Part shown: in pieces, positions 7,203 to 16,018 of the stretch
Layout of the letters: the number at the start of each line of letters is the position of its first letter
How positions within the stretch are numbered: position 1 is the stretch's first letter
Source of the DNA: an uncultured Bacteroidaceae bacterium
GTDB taxonomy: Bacteria > Bacteroidota > Bacteroidia > Bacteroidales > Bacteroidaceae
DNA length: 39,130 nt
Direction of reading: 5' to 3'
NCBI GenBank assembly: GCA_905234125.1
Contig: CAJOGQ010000016.1
Location: forward strand, 1 to 39,130
Notes under the pieces: generated by a model
What the model was told of the DNA's origin: nothing
Seen by the model: only the letters and a program-made list of their open reading frames with translations
Databases searched by the model: none
Translations under genes and position numbers: made by a program

Positions 7203-9620
7203 TTATTTCTTCATCAAGCGCAGGTAGTAGAGGCCAGGACACATGGTGTTGGGCGAAGCTACGATGCGGAAGGTGAGCTTGGGCTTCACGTTGCCCTTGC
7301 TGTCAATGAGAAGGTCGTTGGGGATAGCGTACTCGACGTTGAAGAAGCCCTGGTCGTCGGCTCCTTGCATGCGGGGCTGAACAGTGATGTCGCCAATCTT
7401 CTGGTCGTCGAGGAAGATGTCAGCCACACGTCCGCGATCGGAAGTGATGAAGCGGAGCATGAGGGAGAGGTCAGTCTTGAGTCCGGCTTTATTCTCGATG
7501 ACGTACTGGATGAACTCGCCATTCTTGGCATCGCGGTAGTTCTCGCCACGATAGCTTCCGCTGGTGGAGCCTGTGGAGTACTTGACTTCGTGTCCTGCCT
7601 CGCTTTGCTGTTCGCCTGTGGCCACGTAGTCGATGGTGCGAGCCTGCAATGCCTGTTCCTCAGCATCCTTGCGACCCATGTCGGAGTTGGCGTATTCCTC
7701 CTTAGTGCCCTGGAAGAAGTAGCAGGAGTAGCGCGAGTGCTGGATGCTGTAGAAGGGTTCGAGCGGCAGGGTTCCCTTGTCAGTCTTCAGCGTGAAGCTG
7801 AGCTTATTAGGGTCTTTCAATTCGATGTTCTGGAGCACTTCGGAGCGGTTGCCGATGAGGAGTGGAGCAGAGGAGAGGGGCTTGGCTGTGGAACGTGCGC
7901 CAGGCGAGTGATCCATGCGTCCTTCACCTCCGTATTCGTTGGGCAGCTGAGCCTCTGTCTCTGTGCGAGCGCCAAGGAGGATGGGACCGTACTTGAAGGC
8001 GATGTAGCTCTTGTAGTCAGGACATTCCTCGTAGCGGAGCTTCATGGGGAGAGAGACGCTGAAGGTGTCACCCTTCTTCCATTTCTTGGTCTGATATTCG
8101 TAAGTGGCCTTGCCGTCTTCGCTTGCCCATGCTGGCTTGCGGATGGCGATGGTGTACTTGCCAGGCTTGGTGATGGTGAAGGTGCTCTTGGGCTCGTAGG
8201 GGAAACGGGTCTCCTGACGGATGCCGAACTTCTTGCTGTTGAGCTCGCTGGCCGTGAAGAGGTTCACGTAGAGCGTGTCGTTGGTGACGCTGTGGGTGTA
8301 GATGAAGTGACCATACTTCGAGTGGTTCTCCATACCTGTGCCAACACAGCACCACATGCCCTGATTCACCTGCGAATAGATGCGGTAGGAGAGGGGACGG
8401 AGCGAGGTGAAATAGACGTATCCACCTGTCTTTGGGTCTTGGGTGGACATGATGTGGTTCCACATCGTAGCCTCGTAAAAGTCAGCGTACTTGGCGTCGT
8501 GGGTGTCATCGAAGAGGTCTTCGGAAAGTTTCAGCATGTTGTTGGAGTTGCACGACTCAGGTCCCTCCATATTATTAATGTAGAGATGGCCGTTCTGGTG
8601 GTTCTGGAAATGCTCGCTGATGGAGTTTCCTCCGATGCAGACGGTGCGGTTCTGTGCCACATCGTTCCAGAAGTTCAGCACAGCATTGCGATAGTCTGTG
8701 AGCGTCTTGTCCTCCTGCCAGGCACGCTCGAAGCCGATGTACTTGGGCACCTGGGTGTTGGCGTGCTTGCCATCGAGGAAGGTGGGGTTGAAGTTCTTCA
8801 TGCCGTCAATCATCTGACGGTGGCTGTACTTCTTGGCACCATCGAGATACTTCTTGTCGCCGAAGATCTTGTAGGCATCGACCAAGGTCTCGTTCATGCC
8901 ACCATGCTCCCAACCAAGAATCTGTTGCATCTCCTCGTCAGAGAGCTTGCTCACCACGTTGACGCTCCAGTCAGAAAGTCCCCTGAAGAGTTCCTTTGCC
9001 AATGGGCTGCCTGTGTAGAGATAAGCATCGCGCAGACCTGCCAAGACCTTGTGCTGACAGTAGAAAGGCACCCAGCCGCCTGATTTGCGGAACTCCGTGA
9101 GGTCTTTGGCGTACAAGCCCATCCAGATATGATTGAGGGGCTGTCCTCCGATGAAGCCTTGCATGCCCTTGGTGTCGTCCTTGTAGGCATCCTGGCAGTC
9201 CTTCATGATGTTGAGGCAATAGTCTAAGCGCTCTTTCAGGAGTTTCCGCATCGACTCGTCGTGAGAGGCTGCGTAGGCAAGAGCAAGTGCGCTCACATAG
9301 TGTCCACCCACGTGACCACTGAGGTCGAAGCCTGCATCACCTCCCCAGTTGGGGAAGTTGGGGTGTATCTCGTCCCAGTTGTAATACTTCGATGAAGCGA
9401 CCTTCGTCAAGCCTGCCTGACGGATGAACGGTGTCATGAGTCGTTCAGCATCGTAGCGTAACAGGAGTGCGTCGTTGGTCTCCATCATGGTCTTCATCGG
9501 CCCGTCCAAGAGTGTCACCTCCGCGAGGTCGAAGTGTTGCGGATAAATCTCGCTTTGTGCAACGGCGTTGCCTGTCAGGCAGAGCGCCAGCGTTGCAGTC
9601 AGTAGTTTTGTCAGTTTCAT
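7203..9620 (-). CDS. GH127-like (DUF1680) beta-L-arabinofuranosidase family protein
   Basis: 805 aa with signal peptide; VTLLDGPMKTMMETNDALLLRYDAERLMTPFIRQAGL, ESCNSNNMLKLSEDLF, WCCVGTGMENHSKYG. Confidence 0.85.
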   Translation of the reverse strand: MKLTKLLTATLALCLTGNAVAQSEIYPQHFDLAEVTLLDGPMKTMMETNDALLLRYDAERLMTPFIRQAGLTKVASSKYYNWDEIHPNFPNWGGDAGFDLSGHVGGHYVSALALAYAASHDESMRKLLKERLDYCLNIMKDCQDAYKDDTKGMQGFIGGQPLNHIWMGLYAKDLTEFRKSGGWVPFYCQHKVLAGLRDAYLYTGSPLAKELFRGLSDWSVNVVSKLSDEEMQQILGWEHGGMNETLVDAYKIFGDKKYLDGAKKYSHRQMIDGMKNFNPTFLDGKHANTQVPKYIGFERAWQEDKTLTDYRNAVLNFWNDVAQNRTVCIGGNSISEHFQNHQNGHLYINNMEGPESCNSNNMLKLSEDLFDDTHDAKYADFYEATMWNHIMSTQDPKTGGYVYFTSLRPLSYRIYSQVNQGMWCCVGTGMENHSKYGHFIYTHSVTNDTLYVNLFTASELNSKKFGIRQETRFPYEPKSTFTITKPGKYTIAIRKPAWASEDGKATYEYQTKKWKKGDTFSVSLPMKLRYEECPDYKSYIAFKYGPILLGARTETEAQLPNEYGGEGRMDHSPGARSTAKPLSSAPLLIGNRSEVLQNIELKDPNKLSFTLKTDKGTLPLEPFYSIQHSRYSCYFFQGTKEEYANSDMGRKDAEEQALQARTIDYVATGEQQSEAGHEVKYSTGSTSGSYRGENYRDAKNGEFIQYVIENKAGLKTDLSLMLRFITSDRGRVADIFLDDQKIGDITVQPRMQGADDQGFFNVEYAIPNDLLIDSKGNVKPKLTFRIVASPNTMCPGLYYLRLMKK

Positions 9621-9647
9621 ATTGAGATGATGTTTTATTTTGTTGGA

Positions 9648-11114
9648 TTATTTTGTGATGGGCTTGTACTTCGGCACGAGCATCTTCATCAGTGCCCAAG
9701 CGATGAGGTAGGCCACAGCGCAGTAGCAGAAGACAATCATGTAGCCAGCGGGTTTGCCTGTCACGCCAAAGAACTCGAAGGCTGTGCCCTGTTCGTCAGC
9801 ATAGGTGAAGAGAAGACCTGAACCCCAGTTGATGGCAAAGGAGCAGAGGCCACCAAACATGGTGCCGATGCCTGTGATGGAAGCGATGGCCGACTTGGGG
9901 AACATGTCGCCAATGGTCGAATAGAGGTTGGCTGACCAAGACTGGTGTCCAGCGCCTGCAAGACCAATGATGATGCAAGGCCACCAAACGGAAGTGCCTG
10001 CCAGAGGCTGCGCAAACATAGCGAAGATGGGGAAGAAGGCGAAGATGAGCATCGCGAGCATACGGCCTGAGTAAGGTTCCATGTTCTTCTTCTCGACGAA
10101 GAACTTGGGCAGATAGCCACCACCGATGCTGACAACGGTGACGATGAGGTAGAGCACGAAGATGAGCGCCTGACCCATTGGGTCGGATGACTTGTAACCA
10201 AGCTCGGAGAAATAGGCAGGAGCCCAGAAGAGGAAGAACCACCACACGCCGTCAGTGAGGAGTTTGCCCACGATGAAAGCCCAGGTCTGGCGGTAGGTGA
10301 AGCACTTCAGGAAAGAAATCTGGAGGGCGTCGTTGGCCTGCTCACGAGTGGGAACAGAAGCGGTCTGCTTGTCGTCGGCAGGGGCATTGTTGTCCTGCTG
10401 GATGTAGGCGAGTTCGGCCTGATTTACACGGCTGCTTTCGTTGGGTCTGTTGTAGAGCACAGCCCAAAGGATAGCCCAGATGAAGCCGATGGCACCAATG
10501 ATGATGAAGGCCATCTCCCAACCCAGATGCTCTGCGAGGATAGGGATGGTGAGTGGTGCAGCGAGGGCTCCAACGGAAGCTCCAGCGTTGAAGATGGAGG
10601 TGGCCAGAGCACGGTCTTTCTTGGGGAAATACTCGGCAGTCACCTTGATGGCGGCAGGGAAGTTTCCAGCCTCACCTGTGGCCAAGACAATTCGACAGGC
10701 GAGGAAAAGCCATACGCTGACTGTGCTGATGAGCAGGGCGAGGTCAGTGCCGGCCTTGACAGCACGAAGCGCCTCTTCATTCTCAACGCCCGTGATGGAC
10801 ATCGTCACGACGCCACAGGCTGCATGGAGGCATGCACCAATGCTCCAGATGACGATGGCCCAGATGTAACCCTTCTTGGTGCCCATCCAGTCGATGAACT
10901 TTCCTGCGAAGAGGGAGATGAAGGCATAGAAGATGGAGAACGCAGCGGTGATGAAGCCGTAGTCGGCATCAGACCAGTGGAAGTCGAGGGCGATGAAGTC
11001 TTTCCATGTGAGTGAAAGCACCTGACGATCCATGTAGTTGACCGTCGTGGCGAGGAAGAGCATCGCGCAGATGACCCAACGGTAGTTGGTCATTTTGTTA
11101 GTAGATGTTGTCAT
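9648..11114 (-). CDS. MFS transporter, hexuronate/sugar-acid (ExuT-like) family
   Basis: MTNYRWVICAMLFLATTVNYMDRQVLSLTWKDFIALDFHWSDADYG; 12-TM pattern. Confidence 0.85.
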   Translation of the reverse strand: MTTSTNKMTNYRWVICAMLFLATTVNYMDRQVLSLTWKDFIALDFHWSDADYGFITAAFSIFYAFISLFAGKFIDWMGTKKGYIWAIVIWSIGACLHAACGVVTMSITGVENEEALRAVKAGTDLALLISTVSVWLFLACRIVLATGEAGNFPAAIKVTAEYFPKKDRALATSIFNAGASVGALAAPLTIPILAEHLGWEMAFIIIGAIGFIWAILWAVLYNRPNESSRVNQAELAYIQQDNNAPADDKQTASVPTREQANDALQISFLKCFTYRQTWAFIVGKLLTDGVWWFFLFWAPAYFSELGYKSSDPMGQALIFVLYLIVTVVSIGGGYLPKFFVEKKNMEPYSGRMLAMLIFAFFPIFAMFAQPLAGTSVWWPCIIIGLAGAGHQSWSANLYSTIGDMFPKSAIASITGIGTMFGGLCSFAINWGSGLLFTYADEQGTAFEFFGVTGKPAGYMIVFCYCAVAYLIAWALMKMLVPKYKPITK

Positions 11115-11128
11115 TTGTTCAATTGTAT

Positions 11129-11506
11129 TTAGTTATTATTTTGAGTTTCTCTTTCGATGAAGATTTCCACTCCTGCTCCCTTGCAATCAGCTCCCATCGG
11201 TGGATTCTCCTTCAAGAGGCGGAGACGGACGGATTGTGCCGTTGGGTATTCCTGAAGGATGGCCTTGGCAATGCGTCCAGCTACATGCTCGAGCAGGGAG
11301 GAGGGTAGGGACATCTCGCGACGGATGGTCTCGAAGAGGTCTGCGTAGGAAACGGTGCCACTGAGGTCGTCGGACTCGATGGCGTGGGTGAAGTCAGTCT
11401 CCACATCGAGGTCGATGGTGAAATAGGCACCCACCTTCCGTTCCTGCTCCATCACGCCGTGATAGGCATAAATGCGCAGTCCGCTGATGATGATTTTATT
11501 CTGCAT
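11129..11506 (-). CDS. folB: Dihydroneopterin aldolase
   Basis: MQNKIIISGLRIYAYHGVMEQERKVGAYFTIDLDVETDF.. ATG at 11506. Confidence 0.85.
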   Translation of the reverse strand: MQNKIIISGLRIYAYHGVMEQERKVGAYFTIDLDVETDFTHAIESDDLSGTVSYADLFETIRREMSLPSSLLEHVAGRIAKAILQEYPTAQSVRLRLLKENPPMGADCKGAGVEIFIERETQNNN

Positions 11507-11519
11507 TGAGTTTGACATG

Positions 11520-12206
11520 TCATTCAGCATCGATTTCGGCATTTCGGAGGTCAGCATTGAGATTGAGGTCTTCGCTGATGTCCTCACCATCGTTGGTGTA
11601 CTTCTTCAAGGCTCTCGCCACGCCATTGGCCCACGTGTTGATATTCTCGTTTTCGAGCTGGAGGGAACTGATGAGCTTGACGACGTTGGTCAGGGGCATT
11701 CGGTAGCGAAGCACGCCACTGATGAGCTTGGCATAGTTCCAGTATTCCTTGTTGAATCGCTCGGAAAGACCCTCGATGGTGGTCTTATAGCCTCGGCGGT
11801 TGACGAACGTGAAGTCGTAGCGCTTGGTGCCGTCCTCGTTGATATGCTTGATGATGTGTCCCTTAGTCACGGTCTTGGGCAGGGCGATGCCGTCCTCGTC
11901 GTCGAGCACACCTGTGAAGATCTCGTAGGGATAGCCATCGAGGAGGCCAACGAATGCAACCCACTTCTCTTTCTTGTTCTGGAATTTCACCACATCGCAC
12001 TCGAGGCTGATGGGACGCTTCTCCGTGATTTCGAACTCAGGACGGAAGGAGTAAATCTCGTTGTCGAGCAGGGTCATCAACTCCTCGCGCTCCTTGCTCT
12101 CACCATGTTCAGGGTTGACGGGCTTCAAGGCTTTTTTCAATTTCTTGTCGCCAAACTCCGTCAGGATGTTCAGTATGGTGGCTGATAAAGATTGTACTGG
12201 TGACAT
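11520..12206 (-). CDS. Stand-alone protein resembling the C-terminal (TSCPD-like) region of class II ribonucleotide reductase NrdJ
   Basis: EREELMTLLDNEIYSFRPEFEITEKRPISLECDVVKFQNKKEKW...YWNYAKLISGVLRYRMPLTNVVKLISSLQLENENINTWANGVARALKKY; no catalytic domain in frame upstream. Confidence 0.6.
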   Translation of the reverse strand: MSPVQSLSATILNILTEFGDKKLKKALKPVNPEHGESKEREELMTLLDNEIYSFRPEFEITEKRPISLECDVVKFQNKKEKWVAFVGLLDGYPYEIFTGVLDDEDGIALPKTVTKGHIIKHINEDGTKRYDFTFVNRRGYKTTIEGLSERFNKEYWNYAKLISGVLRYRMPLTNVVKLISSLQLENENINTWANGVARALKKYTNDGEDISEDLNLNADLRNAEIDAE

Positions 12207-12240
12207 GTTAGTTTCTGTTGCAAAATTTGTTAAGTAGAGG

Positions 12241-12248
12241 CAAAGGTA
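12241..12248 (-). promoter_or_regulatory. -7 box (TACCTTTG) for the NrdJ-tail-like gene
   Basis: CAAAGGTA on the plus strand, 35 nt before the ATG. Confidence 0.55.
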
Positions 12249-12303
12249 GGAAAAAAAAGTGAAAAGTGACGTGTGAATGGAGAAAAATAAGCACTTTTTT
12301 CCT

Positions 12304-12311
12304 TATCTTTG
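12304..12311 (+). promoter_or_regulatory. -7 box TATCTTTG for nitroreductase
   Basis: TAnnTTTG consensus upstream of 12347. Confidence 0.55.
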
Positions 12312-12346
12312 CAAATAAATTGCAAATTCTCAAATTATAAAAGCTT

Positions 12347-13084
12347 ATGGAATCATTTGTCAACAGACGTACCATCCGAAAGTACAAGCAGGAAGACATC
12401 CCTGCAGAGAAGATAGAATCGTTGCTGTTTCAGGCCTCAAGAGCCGCCACAATGGGCAACATGCAACTGTACAGCGTGGTGGTGACGCGTTCAGAAGAAA
12501 TGAAGGAAAAACTCTCGCCCCTGCACTTCGGACAGCCCATGGTGAAGGGTGCTCCAGTCGTGCTCACCTTCTGTGCCGATTTCAACCGCTTCACGAAGTG
12601 GTGTGAATTACGCAATGCTGATGCAGGCTACGACAACCTGCTGTCGTTTCTCAATGCGGCGAGCGACACACTGCTCTATGTGCAGGCTTTTTGCACGCTG
12701 GCAGAGGCTGAGGGCTACGGCACATGCTATTTGGGCACGACCATCTACAATCCGCAAGGCATCATCGATGTGCTTAAACTACCCAAACTGACGTTCCCCA
12801 TCGCCACCATCACCGTTGGTGTGCCTGATGAGAACCCTGAACAGCCCGATCGTCTGCCACATCTGGCCTACATCCACGAAGAGACCTATCACGACTATAC
12901 TCCCAACCAGCTCGACATCATCTATTACTTCAAGGAACAGTTGGAGGAGAACCAGAAGTTTGTGGAAATCAACAAAAAAGAGAATCTGGCACAAGTCTTT
13001 ACGGACTGCCGATACACCCGCAAGGATAACGAAGCGATGTCGAAAGGACTGCTGGACGTTTTGAAGAATCAGGGATTCCTTTAG
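12347..13084 (+). CDS. Nitroreductase family protein (NfrA-like)
   Basis: MESFVNRRTIRKYKQEDIPAEKIESLLFQASRAATMGNMQLYSVVVTR...; GTCYLGTTIYNPQ. Confidence 0.85.
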   Translation: MESFVNRRTIRKYKQEDIPAEKIESLLFQASRAATMGNMQLYSVVVTRSEEMKEKLSPLHFGQPMVKGAPVVLTFCADFNRFTKWCELRNADAGYDNLLSFLNAASDTLLYVQAFCTLAEAEGYGTCYLGTTIYNPQGIIDVLKLPKLTFPIATITVGVPDENPEQPDRLPHLAYIHEETYHDYTPNQLDIIYYFKEQLEENQKFVEINKKENLAQVFTDCRYTRKDNEAMSKGLLDVLKNQGFL

Positions 13085-13228
13085 AGGCTCGATGAGGGCA
13101 TCAAATAAGCGTATAAATGCAGGGGAGAGGGCTCTCAACGAGTCCCCTCCTCTCACTTCATAAGGTAAAAAGTAAAATAATAGTAGGATTAGCCAGTATT
13201 ATGTGTTAAACAGATACGAATGGATGAA

Positions 13229-14650
13229 CTACATCTTCGATCGGCGCAAAGTGCCCTCAATCTCTTCCAAGTCCTGACGAAGATTCTCGTCCACCTCCAA
13301 CTGATCCTTGATCTGCTTGATGGCATGAATCACGGTGGCGTGGTTGCGCTTGCCGATGTCAGCACCTATCTGCACCATCGAATTGTCAGTCAACAGGTTG
13401 GCCAGATACATGGAAATCTGTCGTGCATAAGCAATCTTCTGAGTGCGCGAACGAGAATCCAACTGACTGACTTTCAGTTTGAAATGGTCACACACACATT
13501 GCTTCACTTCGTCAATGGTGATAGGACTGTCATCTTTCTCCACAAAGCGAGGCATGACTTTCTTCACCAGTCCCATGTTGATGTTGCAGTTGTAAACAAC
13601 AGAGTATGCCATGAGCGAGTTGATGATGCCTTCCAGGTCACGCACGCTCTCATCAATGTTCTCTGAGATAAATTTCAGCACGTTCTCAGGAATCTGCAAA
13701 CCCTCCTGTTCCACCTTGGCTGTGAGGATGTCGAAGCGCAGGTTCTTGGTCGGCTTCTCAATCTCAGCCACCATACCCCACTTGAAACGGGTGAGCAGGC
13801 GGTCTTCCAAACCTTGAATGGCGATGGGAGGACGGTCAGCTGACAAGATAATCTGCTTGCCGTTCATCTGCAGATGGTTGAAGATATGGAAGAACGTGTT
13901 TTGGGTTCCCGTCTTGCCTGAGAGTTCCTGCACGTCATCAAGAATCAGGGTGTCAATGCTCTGATAGAAGCGGATGAAGTCATTCAGTTTGTTATTGATC
14001 ACGGCATCCGTATATTGCACAGTGAAGAGGTGGGCGGACAGATAGAGCACACGCATCTGTGGATGCAGTTCCTTGATGCGAAGACCAACAGCATTGATGA
14101 GATGGGTCTTGCCACAGCCCGAAGGACCAAAGACAAAGAGCGGGTTGAAGGTCTTGGCAGGCTTCATGGCGATAGATTCACCTACTGAGCGTGCCAAACG
14201 GTTGCTCTCACCTTCGATGTAGTTCTCAAACCGATAGTGTGGATTCAACTGAGAATCGAGATCCTGCACCTGTGGAGCCGTCACGACATCTGGTGACTTG
14301 CGTGCATCTTTGCGGGCAGAACCGTTGGACACCTTTGTGGGGATTTCAGTCTTCTCCACGACGTCCCCTCCACGTTTGCCTTTCACCACCTTCACATTAT
14401 AATATAATGCACGAATACTGTTTTTGCCAAACACGCGCTTGAAGGTGGCACTCATCAACGTCAGGAAGTTCTCTTCCAGGTAGTTCTTAACAAAATCACT
14501 GGGAACATCCAACACCAGCTTACCATTCTCGAACTTGTGCAGCTCGACGAAGGCAAACGAGGCCTGGAATTGCTCTGGGGAGACATTGTCTTGGAAAATC
14601 CTAAGGCATTGCTCCCACAGTATTTTTGGATTTTGTTCAGTTTCTACCAT
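13229..14650 (-). CDS. dnaA: Chromosomal replication initiator protein DnaA
   Basis: NPLFVFGPSGCGKTHLINAVG, LILDDVQELSGKTGTQNTFFHIFN, IGKRNHATVIHAIKQI. Confidence 0.95.
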   Translation of the reverse strand: MVETEQNPKILWEQCLRIFQDNVSPEQFQASFAFVELHKFENGKLVLDVPSDFVKNYLEENFLTLMSATFKRVFGKNSIRALYYNVKVVKGKRGGDVVEKTEIPTKVSNGSARKDARKSPDVVTAPQVQDLDSQLNPHYRFENYIEGESNRLARSVGESIAMKPAKTFNPLFVFGPSGCGKTHLINAVGLRIKELHPQMRVLYLSAHLFTVQYTDAVINNKLNDFIRFYQSIDTLILDDVQELSGKTGTQNTFFHIFNHLQMNGKQIILSADRPPIAIQGLEDRLLTRFKWGMVAEIEKPTKNLRFDILTAKVEQEGLQIPENVLKFISENIDESVRDLEGIINSLMAYSVVYNCNINMGLVKKVMPRFVEKDDSPITIDEVKQCVCDHFKLKVSQLDSRSRTQKIAYARQISMYLANLLTDNSMVQIGADIGKRNHATVIHAIKQIKDQLEVDENLRQDLEEIEGTLRRSKM

Positions 14651-14869
14651 TTTAGTTTTGATGATTCTCGTTGATGAGTTTCATGACGTAATTCTTAACG
14701 GGTGCAAAGTTCGACATTTTTTTTGACTTGACCAAATTTATTTTTTTTGCCGTTTTTTCTTTGACTCGCAAAAGTGCTTCATTTCAGCCAATTACATTTT
14801 TCAAGTTCTTGGGGGACTTGTTTTATATTATTTTTATTTTTTGTTTTGATTATGAGATGCTTACGGAAA

Positions 14870-14887
14870 TGTTTCACATGTGAAACA
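14870..14887. promoter_or_regulatory. 18-bp perfect palindrome TGTTTCACATGTGAAACA (parS-like with 2-bp central insertion)
   Basis: Both half sites match parS TGTTTCAC/GTGAAACA but AT separates them; in the dnaA upstream intergenic region. Confidence 0.5.
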
Positions 14888-15027
14888 ATTGCCCTTTTTT
14901 CTTCCTTCCGAGGACTTAATTGCTTGTTTTATATATGCTTCCAACGCTCCGAGTAAACCTCTCGACAAATCTTTTTGTTGTTTATATGAAATTTAAATAG
15001 TAGTTTCCGCTGATATTTTTTTCGGTT

Positions 15028-15933
15028 CTACTTCGTCTTGTCTTTTTTGCCGAAGAGTGAGAAATGGACATACCTTTTGGGGTGCATTCTCAAGTCCTCA
15101 AGCAATCTGGACGAGTTCATCATGGTGGAATCCACATGCAGGGCAATGCTGTTGTCGCTCATCAGCATGCCCAGCGTGTTGTCCTTGCTGGTCATGGCAG
15201 TGTTGATGCGGAAAGTCATGTCCTGCACGTTGCTCAGCGTGGCATCTGCCTTTTGTGCCATTCCCAACATGTCGATTTGATTCAGGTTGTTGGTGGTGGT
15301 CTCCAAATTGTCGCAGATGCTATTGGTCTTGGCCATCAGTTGTGGCACGTCCTTGCCCAACAGCCCGTTGATTTGTCGGGTGGTCACTTTCAGGTCTTCG
15401 GAGATGAGGGCCATGTTATGCATCGACTGGGTGATCGCTGGGTCGTTGGCTCTGTTGTTGAGCGCAGTCAGGATGGAATCCACCTTGGGCAAGAGTGCTT
15501 CCACTTTGGGAACCATGTTGCCAGCTGCCGACATCAGATCCACTAACGGAGCGCCTTTGATGGTGTCGCCTGGCTGGAGGTTTGCGTTGGGGTCTGGTCC
15601 CAGTTTCAAGTTCATCATGGCACTGCCCAGCATCTCTTTGGTCATGTACACAGTGGTGCCCTGTGGAATCTTGAAGTTGGGGTTGATGGTGATTTCCACC
15701 GTCAGGTTCTGGCGTTCGGGGTTGAAGGTGATGGCTTTCACGGTACCGACCTTCAAACCGTTGGCACGTACGTCAGATGCGGTGGGCATGCCTTGCACGT
15801 CGGCAATCTCCACGAAATAGGAAATCTCGTCGTTGAAAAGTTTCAGGCCTTTCAGGAAGATGATGCCTACATAGACGATGATAGCGGAGAGGATGGCCAC
15901 TCCTGCAATCTTTATTTCTTTACTGATTTTCAT
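15028..15933 (-). CDS. MCE/MlaD family protein
   Basis: MKISKEIKIAGVAILSAIIVYVGIIFLKGLKLF...FVEIADVQGMPTASDVRANGLKVGTVKAI. Confidence 0.85.
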   Translation of the reverse strand: MKISKEIKIAGVAILSAIIVYVGIIFLKGLKLFNDEISYFVEIADVQGMPTASDVRANGLKVGTVKAITFNPERQNLTVEITINPNFKIPQGTTVYMTKEMLGSAMMNLKLGPDPNANLQPGDTIKGAPLVDLMSAAGNMVPKVEALLPKVDSILTALNNRANDPAITQSMHNMALISEDLKVTTRQINGLLGKDVPQLMAKTNSICDNLETTTNNLNQIDMLGMAQKADATLSNVQDMTFRINTAMTSKDNTLGMLMSDNSIALHVDSTMMNSSRLLEDLRMHPKRYVHFSLFGKKDKTK

Positions 15934-15960
15934 ATATTCTAATTCTTAACTATTATTTTA

Positions 15961-16018
15961 TACTCTAAACTCTCAACTCTCACCTCTCAACTCTCACCTC
16001 TCAACTCTCAACTCTCCC
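15961..16018. repeat. CTCAACTCTCACCT-type dispersed repeat abutting the amidase stop codon
   Basis: actctaaactctcaactctcacctctcaactctcacctctcaactctcaactctcc; the stop of the next gene is at 16019. Confidence 0.85.

Noticed and set aside
7128-9083. 651-aa plus-strand ORF
   Set aside because: Antisense to the GH127-like gene; begins inside the palindromic element; composition typical of a shadow ORF
14651-15027. oriC next to dnaA
   Set aside because: AT-rich but I found no clear TTATNCACA DnaA boxes; only the parS-like palindrome is notable
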